Below the pieces are notes generated by a model. It made no database searches, was not told where the DNA came from, and saw only the letters and a list, made by a program, of their open reading frames with translations. Positions 1-12,285 of a DNA stretch of 64,000 bases are shown piece by piece. Numbering within the stretch: the first letter of the stretch is position 1; each line of letters begins with the position of its first letter. Location of the stretch: contig NZ_CP127251.1 of assembly GCF_030285925.1 (NCBI RefSeq), positions 2,775,001 through 2,839,000 on the forward strand, in the 5' to 3' direction. Made by a program: the position numbers and the translations under genes. Source of the stretch: Devosia sp. YIM 151766 (lineage in GTDB: Bacteria > Pseudomonadota > Alphaproteobacteria > Rhizobiales > Devosiaceae).

Positions 1-1
1 G

Positions 2-1858
2 GGCCGCGAATTGAGCTTTGCCTGGCTGAGCGGCACGGTCATGACCGGCCTGACCAGCGTGCTGCTCATGGGCGCGGCGCTTTACGTCTCCTTCCAGGGA
101 CAGGACACCTTCTCCACCGCCTATGCAGCGCTCAAACTGGCCGCCCCGCGCATCGACCAGCCGCTGGCCACCGACCTCGTCTCCAAAAGCTCGCGCCTGC
201 GCCCGGTGGCCGCCACGCGCTCCGACCTCGAAATCATCGAGGCGGCCATTCGCCAGAATGTCGATGGCCGCGAAATCATCCGCAACCAGCCCTTCATGCG
301 CATCTCCGCCACGCTGGCGACCACGGCCACCACCCTGTCGGCCGACGTGCCCTCCTATGATCCGGTCGCCATTCTCAACAAGACCCAGCCGCTGGCCGCT
401 ACCAGCCTGGACGTGGCCACCGATGTCTATGGCACCGATGTCGACGGCGAGGTGGCGGTCCGCCAGGCCTCGCTGCCGGCGAATTTCGTGCCGCTCCGCG
501 CCATTTCCGACCAGAACGCTGCCGATTTCGTGCGCGGCATGGCCGAAACCAGTTTCTCCATCGACGGTTCGGGGCCGGCTCTGGCCTATGCCGCCCTGGC
601 GCCCAGCCTGCGCGAACTCAACGGCACGCCGGAAGATTCCCTCGCCGGCGTGGCCGAGAACATCACCGTGGTGCCCAAGACCATTCTCGGCTCCGAAGAA
701 GGCCCGGGCCGCACCGAGCGCTTCCTTACCGTGCGCGAAATCGGCCCGCTGGCCGATACCCTGGTGCGCAACGGCTTCACCCGCGGCCAGGTGGCGATGG
801 TGGAAGGCACGCTGGCCAATCTCATTCCCGCGGCCGGCCTGCCCGCCGGCATCAGGCTGCGCATTCTTTATGGGCCGCTGAATTCGTCCGTTAACAGCCT
901 CGTGCCCTATCGCATGTCGATCTACCGGCCCGAAGACGTTGCGGGCGAGCGGCACATCGCCACCGTGGCGCTCAGCGATAACGGCCAATATGTCGTCGGC
1001 CTGCAACCCGATTGGGTGGAATTCCCCGAGGAAGACGTCGAGCAGATCAATGTCGGCAACCTGCCGACCATCTATCGCTCGATCTGGGAAACCGGCCGCA
1101 AGCACGATCTCGACGACGAGACCATCGAACGCATCATCGCCATGTTCGCCTATGATCTGGACATGACCAAGCGGGTCGCCGCCGGCGATACGATCGAACT
1201 GCTCGAAACCGCCGCCACCCCGGACGCCGCGCCCGAACTGCTCTATGTCGGCCTGACCCTGGGCGGCAGCAAGCGCCAGTTCTACCGCTTCACCGCCCCC
1301 GACGGCACCGTGGATTTCTTCGATCCCGACGGCGAGACCGGCAAGCGCTTCCTCAATCGCCGCCCGCTCGAAGGCGGCGGCACCCTGCGCTCGCGCTTCG
1401 GCTATCGCATCCACCCCATCTTCAAGACCCGGCGCCTGCATACCGGCGTCGACCTCGCCGCCCCGTCCGGCACGCCGATCTATGCCGGCGGCGACGGCAC
1501 CATCACCTATTACAAATGGCAGTCCGGCTACGGCAACAAGATCGAGATCCAGCACGTCAACGGCTATGCGACCGCCTATGGCCACCTGTCGCGCTTCGTC
1601 GACGGGCTGGGCGTCGGCAGTCAGGTGCGCCAGGGCCAGGTGATCGGCTATGTCGGCTCCACCGGCCAGTCCACCGGGCCGCACCTGCATTACGAAATCC
1701 TGATCAACGGCAATCTGGTCGATCCGCTCAGCGTCAAGCTGCCCAAGGACAATGTGCTGGCCGAACAGCATAAGGGCGAATTCGAGCGGACCATCGCCCA
1801 GATCAACGACCTGATGGCCCGCGAACCCGCCCCGGTCAATGTCGCCCAGGCCGATTGA
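2..1858 (+). CDS. M23 family metallopeptidase (5' end outside window)
   Basis: This is a membrane-anchored peptidoglycan hydrolase of the LytM/M23 family. The frame is open from base 2, so the true start probably lies upstream; the first usable internal start is TTG at 11. Counting from there, residues about 5-28 form one transmembrane segment, followed by a long periplasmic region. The LytM domain lies at about 457-566. The zinc ligands are visible as HTGVD (H477, D481) and HLHYE (H558, H560), so the protein should be catalytically active, unlike EnvC-type activators. The stop is TGA at 1856-1858. In the family, M23 enzymes cut peptide crosslinks of the cell wall, often during division or elongation. 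The specific substrate cannot be told from sequence. Confidence 0.9.
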   Translation, partial: GRELSFAWLSGTVMTGLTSVLLMGAALYVSFQGQDTFSTAYAALKLAAPRIDQPLATDLVSKSSRLRPVAATRSDLEIIEAAIRQNVDGREIIRNQPFMRISATLATTATTLSADVPSYDPVAILNKTQPLAATSLDVATDVYGTDVDGEVAVRQASLPANFVPLRAISDQNAADFVRGMAETSFSIDGSGPALAYAALAPSLRELNGTPEDSLAGVAENITVVPKTILGSEEGPGRTERFLTVREIGPLADTLVRNGFTRGQVAMVEGTLANLIPAAGLPAGIRLRILYGPLNSSVNSLVPYRMSIYRPEDVAGERHIATVALSDNGQYVVGLQPDWVEFPEEDVEQINVGNLPTIYRSIWETGRKHDLDDETIERIIAMFAYDLDMTKRVAAGDTIELLETAATPDAAPELLYVGLTLGGSKRQFYRFTAPDGTVDFFDPDGETGKRFLNRRPLEGGGTLRSRFGYRIHPIFKTRRLHTGVDLAAPSGTPIYAGGDGTITYYKWQSGYGNKIEIQHVNGYATAYGHLSRFVDGLGVGSQVRQGQVIGYVGSTGQSTGPHLHYEILINGNLVDPLSVKLPKDNVLAEQHKGEFERTIAQINDLMAREPAPVNVAQAD

Positions 1859-1882
1859 GCCAACCCTCGCCCGAAGCGAAAA

Positions 1883-2224
1883 TCACGCCGCCCGCTCGAC
1901 GTAAACCGCCAGCTCATTGCCGCCCGGCTCGCGGCAATGGAACCGGCGTCCGCCCGGAAAGTCGAACTGCGCCCGGGTGATGACGCCGCCGGCGGATACA
2001 ACCCGCTGTTCCGCCGCATCGAGATCGTCCGTGCGCACCACCGCCATGGTCGCCGCCACCCGCTCCGGCGCCGCGTCGATGCCGCCATCGATGCCGGCAC
2101 CAGTGAGCCCGTCATAGACCGGTCCGTAGCTCACGATCCCCCAGCCGAATGCCGCCTGGAAAAACGCACTGCTCCGCTCGCGGCTGGTTGAGGGAAATTC
2201 GATATAGTCGAGACGATCGGCCAT
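1883..2224 (-). CDS. VOC family (glyoxalase/bleomycin-resistance fold) protein
   Basis: This is a small single-domain protein of 113 residues in the vicinal oxygen chelate superfamily. The N-terminus MADRLDYIEFP followed by FFQAAFGWG is the usual first strand and helix, and the C-terminal EPGGNELAVY carries the typical late glutamate. The ATG at 2222-2224 was chosen because GGAGGA lies just before it; a longer upstream frame lacks a ribosome-binding site. It lies downstream of clpB on the same strand, but the clpB terminator stands between them. Family members include glyoxalases, dioxygenases and resistance proteins, and the substrate cannot be assigned. Confidence 0.8.
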   Translation of the reverse strand: MADRLDYIEFPSTSRERSSAFFQAAFGWGIVSYGPVYDGLTGAGIDGGIDAAPERVAATMAVVRTDDLDAAEQRVVSAGGVITRAQFDFPGGRRFHCREPGGNELAVYVERAA

Positions 2225-2289
2225 GCTCTGTCCTCCGAGGCGCTGTTCTTTGTTTGTTCTAAAACGCCGATAGCCCGGCCGCAAGCCGA

Positions 2290-2325
2290 AAAAGCCAAGG
2301 GGCCAGTCCAAGGACCGGCCCCTTT
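2290..2325 (-). terminator. Rho-independent terminator after clpB
   Basis: A long hairpin has outer arms AAGGGGCC (2297-2304) and GGCCCCTT (2317-2324) and inner arms GTCC and GGAC around AA. On the minus strand a run of T follows a few bases later. It lies 30 bases past the clpB stop. Confidence 0.65.
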
Positions 2326-2354
2326 GCGATTTCCGATGCGTGACGCCCGACCGA

Positions 2355-4964
<2,610 letters not shown>

Positions 4965-5415
4965 GCAACTCTCCTTGTCTCGCCCGCCATTCGGCCCCGA
5001 AGGCACCGGCATGACGGCGGAAGCGTCGTTGGAGGAATGCCCAAAGGCACATCCCTTCGCCGCATGATGTAGGTGCTTGGCGCGCGAACAAAAGAGGCGC
5101 GCGAGACAATTATCGCGGGCGGGCCCGGCATCATCCCCGAAATTGGCGCCTCTATCGCCTGCCCGGCATTACCGGCCTCCGAGCCTCGCTCTCTTCTGAG
5201 GAAGTGCCGGCTGTTTCCGGGGGGCAAATTCCAGGCGGGATTGGAATGTTCCGGGTCGATTTTCTCCCGAGGCGCAAGAAAAACGCCGGTGAAATCGATT
5301 GCGGGAATTTCCGTATAACATTCGGTAACCGTAATCTCTTAGCGTCCACCCCACGATTCAGCACGGAAGCGCCCGGCTGGGAATTGCCACGGGCTCCGTA
5401 CGGGGGAAAATAGCT
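4965..5415. other. intergenic region between clpB and the first chemoreceptor
   Basis: This 451-base divergent spacer holds the clpB leader and a possible clpB promoter at its left end. The right half is more AT-rich near 5300-5340 and presumably holds the promoter of the + strand chemoreceptor, but I cannot point to a clear -35/-10 pair. The open frames that cross it have no ribosome-binding site and look like noise. Confidence 0.5.
5064..5094 (-). promoter_or_regulatory. possible heat-shock (RpoH-like) promoter of clpB
   Basis: On the minus strand CTTTTG (5089-5094) and CCTACATCAT (5064-5073) are spaced like the -35 and -10 of alphaproteobacterial RpoH promoters, about 100 bases before the clpB start. 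Only the -10 resembles the consensus well, so this is a weak call based on position and on the usual regulation of clpB. Confidence 0.3.
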
Positions 5416-7467
5416 ATGAAGTCCATCGCGCGCCTTTTGGGCAATGTGCGGATGACCACAACCATCCTGGTGCTGGTTCTGGCATCGATCATCGGCTCCA
5501 TCGCCGCAGTGTCGGCATCGATCTATTTCAGCCTGCATGCCCAGGCTCTGAACGATAGCACCTTGCAGCAGGAAACCAATCTGGGGGTGGCGGCCACCGT
5601 GCTCGAACGGCGCATTTCGGGCTCGGTCCTCACCTGGGCGGACGACGGCACCATCGCCACCTTCCAGAGCTGGGCCATCCCGCCCTTCTATGACACCGAG
5701 GTGATCGATTCGGTGACCCGGGTGACCAAGCAGGACGCGGCCATCTATGTCATCGCCTCCGATAGCGGCGACATCGTCGCCAAGACCACCAGCATCGCGC
5801 TGGCCGACGGGACCAGGGCGGTGGACGGAATATTGCCGGCCGACAGCCCGGCCGCAACCCATGTGCTGGCGGGCGAGCCATATCTCGGCCCGATCGCGCT
5901 CGATGGCGTCACCTATTTTGCCGCGCTCGAGCCGATCAAGAAGACCAATGGCGACGTGATGGGCGCCATCTTCGTGGGCACGCCCATGGCCCATGTCGAA
6001 GCCGCCGCCAATAGCGTTCTGGGTCTCATCGGCATGGTCGGCGCCATCGTCACCCTGGTCCTGGGCCTGATCGGCTTCGTGGCCTCGCGCTTCATCACCA
6101 GGCCGATCCCGCGCCTGGCGGGGGCCATGGACGCCATTGCCGAAGGCGATTTCGGGGCCGAGGTGCCCTATACGTCTCTGGGCAATGAGGTGGGCGGCAT
6201 GGCGCGCGCCGTGGAAGTGTTCCGTCAGAACGGCTTGCGCGTCAGCCAGATGACCGAGGCGGAGGCCGCCCGCATCGTCGCCGACGAGGAAAAGCGCCGG
6301 CAGATGATGAGCGAGTTGCAGAGCGCCTTCGGCGAAGTGGTGGATGCCGCCGTCGCCGGCGACTTCACGCATCAGGTGACCACCGAATTCCCCGATCCGG
6401 AACTCAATGCCCTGGCCGGCAGCGTCAATAATCTGGTGGCGACCTTCAATCGCGGCGTGACCGAGATCGGCGACGTGCTGGGCGCCATGGCCGATGCCGA
6501 TTTCACCCAGCGCATGAGCGGCGATTACGAAGGCGCCTTCGCCAAGCTCAAGGCCGACACCAATGCGGTGGCCGACAAGCTGAACGAAGTGGTGGGGCAA
6601 TTGCGCCATACGTCCGGCTCGCTCAAGAACGCCACCGGGGAAATCCTCTCCGGCGCCAACGACCTGAGTGAGCGCACCACCAAGCAGGCGGCGACCATCG
6701 AGGAAACCTCGGCCGCCATGGAGCAGCTCGCGGCCACCGTGCTCAAGAATGCCGAGCGCGCCCGCGATGCCAGCGCCAATGCCGCCAAGGTCACCCACAC
6801 CGCCGAGGAGGGCGGCAAGGTGATGGACGCGGCCAATGACGCCATGGACCGGATCACCCAGTCCTCGTCCAAAATCTCCAATATTATCGGGCTGATCGAC
6901 GATATCGCCTTCCAGACCAACCTCCTGGCGCTCAATGCCTCGGTCGAGGCAGCGCGGGCCGGCGAGGCCGGCAAGGGCTTTGCCGTGGTGGCGGTGGAAG
7001 TGCGAAGGCTGGCCCAATCGGCGGCGCAGGCTTCCTCGGAGGTCAAGGCGCTGATCGAACAGTCGAGCGGCGAGGTGACCAATGGCTCCAAGCTGGTGGG
7101 CGACGCGGCCAGCAAGCTCGCCTCCATGCTCGAAGCCATCCGCGACAATACGGCGGCGCTGGAAGCCATTGCCCGTGACAGCGGCGAACAGGCCACCTCG
7201 ATCGAAGAGGTGACGGCAGCGGTGCGCACCATGGACGAGATGACCCAGCACAATGCCGCCCTGGTGGAACAAACCAATGCCGCCATCGAGCAGACCGAGG
7301 CCCAGGCCAGCGAGCTCGACCGGATCGTGGATGTTTTCACCGTCGAGGGGATGGAGCGGGCACCGACCGAGAGCGTGCATGGACAGCAACAGGCGCTGCG
7401 CGCCGCCGCGCCCCAGCTCAGGGCCCAGGGCAATGCCGCCCTGGCACATGATTGGGACGAGTTCTGA
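5416..7467 (+). CDS. methyl-accepting chemotaxis protein, membrane-bound
   Basis: This is a transmembrane chemoreceptor of 683 residues that signals through CheA/CheW. Transmembrane segment 1 is at about 15-38. A periplasmic single-Cache-type sensor domain covers about 39-198, and transmembrane segment 2 is at about 201-227. A HAMP region begins at RFITRPIPRL and a second HAMP-like stretch lies near 300-350. The cytoplasmic signalling helices include the hairpin tip [18 protein letters not shown] at about 494. The C-terminus is DWDEF, which fits the xWxxF pentapeptide that tethers CheR/CheB. The ATG follows a weak purine-rich GGGGGAAAA. It is the first of three receptors in a row, with its own terminator. 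The ligand is unknown; Cache domains commonly bind small acids or amino acids. Confidence 0.95.
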   Translation: MKSIARLLGNVRMTTTILVLVLASIIGSIAAVSASIYFSLHAQALNDSTLQQETNLGVAATVLERRISGSVLTWADDGTIATFQSWAIPPFYDTEVIDSVTRVTKQDAAIYVIASDSGDIVAKTTSIALADGTRAVDGILPADSPAATHVLAGEPYLGPIALDGVTYFAALEPIKKTNGDVMGAIFVGTPMAHVEAAANSVLGLIGMVGAIVTLVLGLIGFVASRFITRPIPRLAGAMDAIAEGDFGAEVPYTSLGNEVGGMARAVEVFRQNGLRVSQMTEAEAARIVADEEKRRQMMSELQSAFGEVVDAAVAGDFTHQVTTEFPDPELNALAGSVNNLVATFNRGVTEIGDVLGAMADADFTQRMSGDYEGAFAKLKADTNAVADKLNEVVGQLRHTSGSLKNATGEILSGANDLSERTTKQAATIEETSAAMEQLAATVLKNAERARDASANAAKVTHTAEEGGKVMDAANDAMDRITQSSSKISNIIGLIDDIAFQTNLLALNASVEAARAGEAGKGFAVVAVEVRRLAQSAAQASSEVKALIEQSSGEVTNGSKLVGDAASKLASMLEAIRDNTAALEAIARDSGEQATSIEEVTAAVRTMDEMTQHNAALVEQTNAAIEQTEAQASELDRIVDVFTVEGMERAPTESVHGQQQALRAAAPQLRAQGNAALAHDWDEF

Positions 7468-7486
7468 TCTTCTGCACCATTGATCG

Positions 7487-7513
7487 AAAAGGGCGCCGCA
7501 GGGCGCCCTTTTT
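7487..7513 (+). terminator. Rho-independent terminator after the first chemoreceptor
   Basis: Arms AAAGGGCGCC (7488-7497) and GGCGCCCTTT (7502-7511) enclose the loop GCAG and run into a T tract. The perfect 10-base stem starts about 20 bases after the stop codon. It separates this gene from the next receptor, which therefore needs its own promoter. Confidence 0.85.
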
Positions 7514-7563
7514 CATTGTGCTTTGCCCGTCTTCGCGTCGACCGGGAAACAAGGAAAGATTAA

Positions 7564-7593
7564 CCGCGATCTACTAATATCAACCGATCGCGG
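7564..7593. promoter_or_regulatory. 8-base inverted repeat before the second chemoreceptor
   Basis: CCGCGATC (7564-7571) and GATCGCGG (7586-7593) form a perfect 8-base inverted repeat with an AT-rich 14-base spacer, 45 bases before the ATG. The 22-base centre-to-centre distance suits a dimeric DNA-binding regulator. An RNA hairpin in the leader is also possible. Confidence 0.45.
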
Positions 7594-7638
7594 CGCAGGT
7601 CCGAACGTCTGGCGCTGAGGGAATGTTTTGGGGGAAGC

Positions 7639-9714
7639 ATGCCGAAGCGGATTGGCCTGGGATTGGGCAATATCAAACTCACCACCATGATCGCCACGCT
7701 CGTGGTGTCGGCGGTTCTGGTATCGATCGCGGTGATCAGTGCCGCCATTTTCGTGACCATGTCGGGCTCGGTGCAGGTCACCGCGGAGCGCCAGCAGCTC
7801 GTCAACCTCAAAACCGCCGCCACCATCCTGCAAAGCAAGCTGCCCGGCGCCGAAATCGCCTGGTCCGAGGACGATGGCAGCATTGCCGGAATCTCGGTCT
7901 TCGCCATGCCCGGCCGGTTCACCGATCATGGCATCGTCGATGCCATCGCGCTGATCACCGGGGAAGCCGCCGCCATCTATGTCTGGGACGAGGCGGCAGC
8001 GGATTTCGTCGATCTGACGACCACTTTTGCCGATGCCGAAGGCGTCCGCCATGTCGGCACGCGGATCGGCGTCGACAGCCCGATTTATGCCAGCGCCATG
8101 GCGGGTGAGGCATTTTTCGGGGAAGAAACCATTCTGGGCGCGCCGTTCTACACCACCTATCAGCCGATCCTGAATCGCTCCGGCAAGGCGCTGGGCATGC
8201 TGTTCGTGGGGCTCGAGCGCTCGCATGTCGACGGCATGATCGCCGATACGCTGCGTCCCCTATTGGCGGTGAGCGCTTTGACCCTGATCATCCTGGGGGC
8301 CATAGGCTGGGCGCTGTCGCGGCTGATGATGCGGCCCATTCCGGCGCTGGCCGGCATTATGAAGCGGGTCGCCGCTGGCGAATACGAGGTCGAGGTGCCC
8401 TATAGCCAGCGCGGCAACGAGATCGGCGAAATGGCCCGCGCCGTGGAGATTTTCCGCGAGAACGGCCTCAAGGTCAGCCAGATGACCGAGGAGGAGCGCG
8501 CCGCCTCGCAGCGCCGCCGTATCGAGCGCACCGACATGATGGTCGCCCTGCAGGCCGCCTTCGGCGAGGTGGTCGACGCCGCCATTGCCGGGGATTTCTC
8601 CAAGCGCGTACATGCGCAATTCCCCGACCAGGAGCTCAACAGCCTGGCGGAGAGCGTCAATGCGCTGGTGGAAACGGTGGATCGCGGCCTCGGCGAAACC
8701 GGCGAAGTCCTCGCCGCCATGGCCCGGGCCGACATGACAAGGCGGATGGCGGGCGATTACCAGGGCTCCTTCGCCAAGCTCAAGGCCGACACCAATGCAG
8801 TGGCCGAGAAGCTGAGCGAATTGATCGGCAGCTTGCGCAAGACCTCGCGGGCGCTCAAGACCGCCACCGGTGAAATCCTCTCGGGCGCCAACGACCTGTC
8901 CGAACGCACCACCAAGCAGGCGGCGACCATCGAGGAAACCTCGGCGGCAATGGAGCAATTGGCCAATACGGTGGCCGAGAATGCCCGCATGGCCGACGCC
9001 GCCAATCAAGGCGCCGACAATGTCTCGGACGACGCGGCGCGCAGCGGGGCGGTGATGGACCGGGCCAATGAAGCCATGGAACGGATCACTCAATCCTCGG
9101 CCAAGATCTCCAACATTATCGGCATGATCGACGACATCGCCTTCCAGACCAATCTCCTGGCGCTCAATGCCTCGGTGGAGGCGGCGCGGGCCGGCGAAGC
9201 CGGCAAGGGCTTTGCCGTGGTGGCGGTGGAAGTGCGAAGGCTGGCGCAGAGCGCCGCCGAAGCCTCGTCCGAGGTCAAGGCGCTGATCGAGGCCAGCGCC
9301 GGCGAGGTCAAGACCGGCTCCGACCTGGTATCGAGCGCCGCCGGGCAATTGCGTGACATGCTGGGCGCGGTGACGGAAAATGCCGGCCTCATGCAATCCA
9401 TCGCCACGGCCTCCAAAGCGCAGGCGGCGGCCATCGAGGAAGTGAGCGTGGCGGTGCGCACGCTGGACCAGATGACCCAGCATAATGCGGCTCTGGTGGA
9501 GCAGACCAATGCCGCCATCGAACAGACCGAGACCCAGGCCAGCGAGCTGGATCGGGTCGTCGACGTCTTCACCATCGATGCGGCGGATGACGCGACGCCG
9601 TCCGCGTCCATTGCAGTTCCGCCACGGCTCGAGACCGAAAAGGTGCGCAGCGCCGCCCGGTCCTATCTCAGCCAGGGCAATGCCGCCATTTCAGCGGACT
9701 GGTCCGAGTTCTAG
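7639..9714 (+). CDS. methyl-accepting chemotaxis protein, membrane-bound
   Basis: This second transmembrane chemoreceptor has 691 residues and the same architecture as its upstream neighbour. Transmembrane segment 1 is at about 14-38, a periplasmic Cache-type domain ends near 200, and transmembrane segment 2 ([20 protein letters not shown]) is followed by HAMP from [10 protein letters not shown]. The signalling domain has the tip [18 protein letters not shown] at about 497. The C-terminus DWSEF is an xWxxF CheR-docking pentapeptide. The ATG follows GGGGAAG. The signalling halves of the two genes are almost identical at DNA level while the sensor halves differ clearly, as expected for duplicated receptors that have diverged in ligand. 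Confidence 0.95.
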   Translation: MPKRIGLGLGNIKLTTMIATLVVSAVLVSIAVISAAIFVTMSGSVQVTAERQQLVNLKTAATILQSKLPGAEIAWSEDDGSIAGISVFAMPGRFTDHGIVDAIALITGEAAAIYVWDEAAADFVDLTTTFADAEGVRHVGTRIGVDSPIYASAMAGEAFFGEETILGAPFYTTYQPILNRSGKALGMLFVGLERSHVDGMIADTLRPLLAVSALTLIILGAIGWALSRLMMRPIPALAGIMKRVAAGEYEVEVPYSQRGNEIGEMARAVEIFRENGLKVSQMTEEERAASQRRRIERTDMMVALQAAFGEVVDAAIAGDFSKRVHAQFPDQELNSLAESVNALVETVDRGLGETGEVLAAMARADMTRRMAGDYQGSFAKLKADTNAVAEKLSELIGSLRKTSRALKTATGEILSGANDLSERTTKQAATIEETSAAMEQLANTVAENARMADAANQGADNVSDDAARSGAVMDRANEAMERITQSSAKISNIIGMIDDIAFQTNLLALNASVEAARAGEAGKGFAVVAVEVRRLAQSAAEASSEVKALIEASAGEVKTGSDLVSSAAGQLRDMLGAVTENAGLMQSIATASKAQAAAIEEVSVAVRTLDQMTQHNAALVEQTNAAIEQTETQASELDRVVDVFTIDAADDATPSASIAVPPRLETEKVRSAARSYLSQGNAAISADWSEF

Positions 9715-9840
9715 TCGAATCGCCGGCCGAGACTGCGCCGCCACAGACAAGGGACATGCGGTTATTTCCGCATGTCTTTCCGCGTCATTGATATTTCCGT
9801 CAGAGGCGGGCGTCCTATAAATCACGAATACCGGATCGGT

Positions 9841-9857
9841 ACACTTAACTATAGTGT
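9841..9857. promoter_or_regulatory. short inverted repeat before the third chemoreceptor
   Basis: ACACT (9841-9845) and AGTGT (9853-9857) flank an AT-rich 7-base centre about 83 bases before the start codon, and a further ACAC follows at 9863-9866. It sits in the most AT-rich part of the spacer, where a promoter is expected. This could be a small operator, but the arms are short. Confidence 0.25.
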
Positions 9858-9939
9858 CCGTAACACCGTATTAACTGCACGGGCTCAGCCTTTACCCTGC
9901 TGATCGGCATGCGATCGGTCGCAAAAGGGGGGTGTGCAC

Positions 9940-11781
9940 ATGCTGGGATTGCCTTTTGGCGGGAAAACGGCCGGGCGCAATGCTGCGGCAAAGGTGGCGG
10001 CGATCATGCGCAGCCAGGCCGTGATCGAATTCGAGATGGATGGCACCATCATCACCGCCAACGAGAACTTTCTCCAGGTCATGGGTTATGGTCTGGACGA
10101 GATTGCCGGCCGGCACCATTCCCTGTTCTGCGATGCGGAGCTTGTTGCCAGCGCCGAATATCAGCAATTCTGGGCCGGCCTGAAGCGCGGCGAATACCAG
10201 TCGGCGACCTATCGGCGGCTCGCCAAGGGCGGGAAGGAAGTGTGGATTCAAGCCAGCTATAACCCGGTCCTGGATCGGTCCGGCAAGCCGGTAGGGGTGA
10301 TCAAGTTTGCCACCGATGTCACCGCGCAAAAGCAGCAGGACGCCGACCGCGAGGCGCAGATCAATGCCATTTCCCAGGTGCAGGCGATAATCTCGTTCAA
10401 CCTCGATGGCCATGTCATCTCGGCCAATGAGAACTTCCTGACAACGCTCGGTTATGCGGCAGACGAGATCGTGGGCCAGCACCATTCCATGTTCTGCGAC
10501 CCCGATCATGTCGGCTCGGTGCAATATCGCCAATTCTGGGACAAATTGCGGGCCGGCGACTATATTGCTGCCGAATTCCAGCGCTTCGGCAAGGGCGGGC
10601 GGGAAGTGTGGATCCAGGCGTCCTACAATCCGATATTCGATGCCTCCGGCCGCGTCGTGAAAGTCGTCAAATTCGCCACCGACATCACCGAGCGCAAGCG
10701 GGCCGAAGGCATTATCGACGAATTGACCATGTCGCTGGCGCGCATGGCCAAGGGCGATCTCGGCGGCCATATCGATGCGGTGTTCACCGGCCAATACGAG
10801 GCCTTGCGGGGCGCCTTCAACGATTCCCTGGGTCAATTGCACGATATCGTCGCCGGCTTGCGCCAGGCATCGCGCGGCGTGCGCACGGCGACCGCCGAAA
10901 TCCTATCCGGGGCCAACGACCTGTCCAGCCGCACCACCAAGCAGGCGGCGACCATCGAGGAAACCTCGGCCTCGGTGGAGCAATTGTCGAGCACGGTGAA
11001 CGAAAATGCGCGCCGCGCCGCCAGCGCCAGCGACAAGGCGCGGCAGGTGGCGCAGAACGCTTCCGATGGCGGCCAGGTAATGGGCGAGGCGACGCAGGCC
11101 ATGTCGGCCATCGAGGCGTCCTCGGCCAGGATTTCCAATATTATCGGGCTGATCGACGATATCGCCTTCCAGACCAACCTCTTGGCGCTCAATGCCTCGG
11201 TCGAGGCGGCGCGGGCCGGCGAGGCCGGCAAGGGCTTTGCCGTGGTGGCGGTGGAAGTGCGCCGGCTGGCGCAGAGCGCCGCCGAGGCTTCGAGCGAGGT
11301 CAAGGCGCTGATCGAGGCCAGTGCCGGGGAAGTGCGGGCCGGGGCGCAATTGGTCGGCAAGGCGGCCGAGCGCCTGTCCGACATATTGGCCGGTGCCGAT
11401 GAAAGCGCCACCCTGATCGACGCCATTGCCCGCGCCAATCAGGAACAATCCGGGGCGCTGGCCGAGGTGGCGGTGGCGGTGCGGCAGATGGACGAGATGA
11501 CCCAGCACAATGCAGCTTTGGTGGAAGAAACCAATGCGGCCATCGAGCAGACCGAGGCGCAGGCTTCCGAGCTCGACCGGATCGTGGCGGTGTTCAGGAC
11601 CGGGGCGGCGGCGCCGGCGGCCGAGGAGCGGGCTGCCGCGCCCGCAGCGGAAGTGCGGCCATTGCCGCCGAGTGGAACGAGTTCTAAGGCCGGTTGGCGG
11701 CCTTACCGGCCCCGCCGCGCCTGGAAGGCGATTGCGCTCGCCAGCAGGGCGACGATGGCCAGCGAGATCAGTGCATTATAG
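9940..11781 (+). CDS. soluble PAS-PAS methyl-accepting chemotaxis protein, frameshifted near its 3' end
   Basis: This is a cytoplasmic chemoreceptor without transmembrane segments. Two tandem PAS domains lie at about 20-130 and 140-250, each with the NENFL...GY..DEI...HHS.FCD pattern of Aer-like energy sensors. A HAMP-like linker and the signalling domain follow, with the tip [18 protein letters not shown] at about 405. The ATG at 9940 is preferred over GTG at 9934 because GGGGGG at 9927-9932 is correctly spaced only for the ATG. As sequenced, the frame runs to 11781 into the 3' end of dsbB on the other strand. In the other frame, from 11649, the DNA encodes [12 protein letters not shown] and stops at 11685-11687, exactly matching the tails of the two sister receptors. 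One base is therefore probably missing just before 11649, and the natural protein would have about 580 residues. Confidence 0.88.
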   Translation: MLGLPFGGKTAGRNAAAKVAAIMRSQAVIEFEMDGTIITANENFLQVMGYGLDEIAGRHHSLFCDAELVASAEYQQFWAGLKRGEYQSATYRRLAKGGKEVWIQASYNPVLDRSGKPVGVIKFATDVTAQKQQDADREAQINAISQVQAIISFNLDGHVISANENFLTTLGYAADEIVGQHHSMFCDPDHVGSVQYRQFWDKLRAGDYIAAEFQRFGKGGREVWIQASYNPIFDASGRVVKVVKFATDITERKRAEGIIDELTMSLARMAKGDLGGHIDAVFTGQYEALRGAFNDSLGQLHDIVAGLRQASRGVRTATAEILSGANDLSSRTTKQAATIEETSASVEQLSSTVNENARRAASASDKARQVAQNASDGGQVMGEATQAMSAIEASSARISNIIGLIDDIAFQTNLLALNASVEAARAGEAGKGFAVVAVEVRRLAQSAAEASSEVKALIEASAGEVRAGAQLVGKAAERLSDILAGADESATLIDAIARANQEQSGALAEVAVAVRQMDEMTQHNAALVEETNAAIEQTEAQASELDRIVAVFRTGAAAPAAEERAAAPAAEVRPLPPSGTSSKAGWRPYRPRRAWKAIALASRATMASEISAL

Positions 11782-12200
11782 CCGGCTAGCGAAAGGCCCA
11801 GGAAGCGGAATTGCACCACATCGCAGCCGATGACCGGCTGGAGGTCGTTGAGCGCATCGAGGGACAGGCTGCCACCGACGCCCGAACAGGCGGCGGGACC
11901 GGGCCAGAAACCCCATTCGACGCCGGCATGGAACAGGCCGAGATAGGCGCCCCAGGCAAAGAGCGCCGTGACGATGGCCATGCCGATATACCAGACCGGC
12001 AGCGGCAGGCGGTTCCACAGGGCCAGGATGACGGCCAGTGTGGGCAGGCCCCAATAATAGGGCAGCCGCTGTTCGAGGCAGAGTTCGCAGGGCTGCAAGC
12101 CGCCCAGAAGCTGGCTGCCAATGGCACCCAGAATGGTGGCAAGACCGAGGATGAAAGCCAGACCGGCGGCGAACTTGTCCAGGGGGCGGGCATTGATCAT
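11703..12200 (-). CDS. dsbB: disulfide bond formation protein B
   Basis: This inner-membrane quinone reductase reoxidises DsbA-type thiol oxidases in the periplasm. The 165 residues contain four hydrophobic helices. The four essential cysteines are present: C38 and C41 in the CELC motif of the first periplasmic loop, and C105 and C126 in the second loop. The sequence [14 protein letters not shown] is the family signature. The ATG at 12198-12200 gives the usual length; its ribosome-binding site is weak. It converges on the third chemoreceptor. Once that gene's apparent frameshift is corrected the two no longer overlap. Confidence 0.92.
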   Translation of the reverse strand: MINARPLDKFAAGLAFILGLATILGAIGSQLLGGLQPCELCLEQRLPYYWGLPTLAVILALWNRLPLPVWYIGMAIVTALFAWGAYLGLFHAGVEWGFWPGPAACSGVGGSLSLDALNDLQPVIGCDVVQFRFLGLSLAGYNALISLAIVALLASAIAFQARRGR

Positions 12201-12285
12201 GGGCAAAATCTCGGAGATGACGCTGTTGGATAAAAGCCGAATAAGCTGCGGATCGGGCAAAAGCCAGACGGCAACGGGGTCGTGA

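Noticed and set aside
5152..7449. Very long open frame (765 codons) antisense to the first chemoreceptor
   Set aside because: It is a by-product of GC-rich codon usage opposite a clear chemoreceptor; composition is His/Gly/Asp-rich with no domain and no ribosome-binding site. The same holds for the long antisense frames over clpB, secA, ilvD and the helicase.
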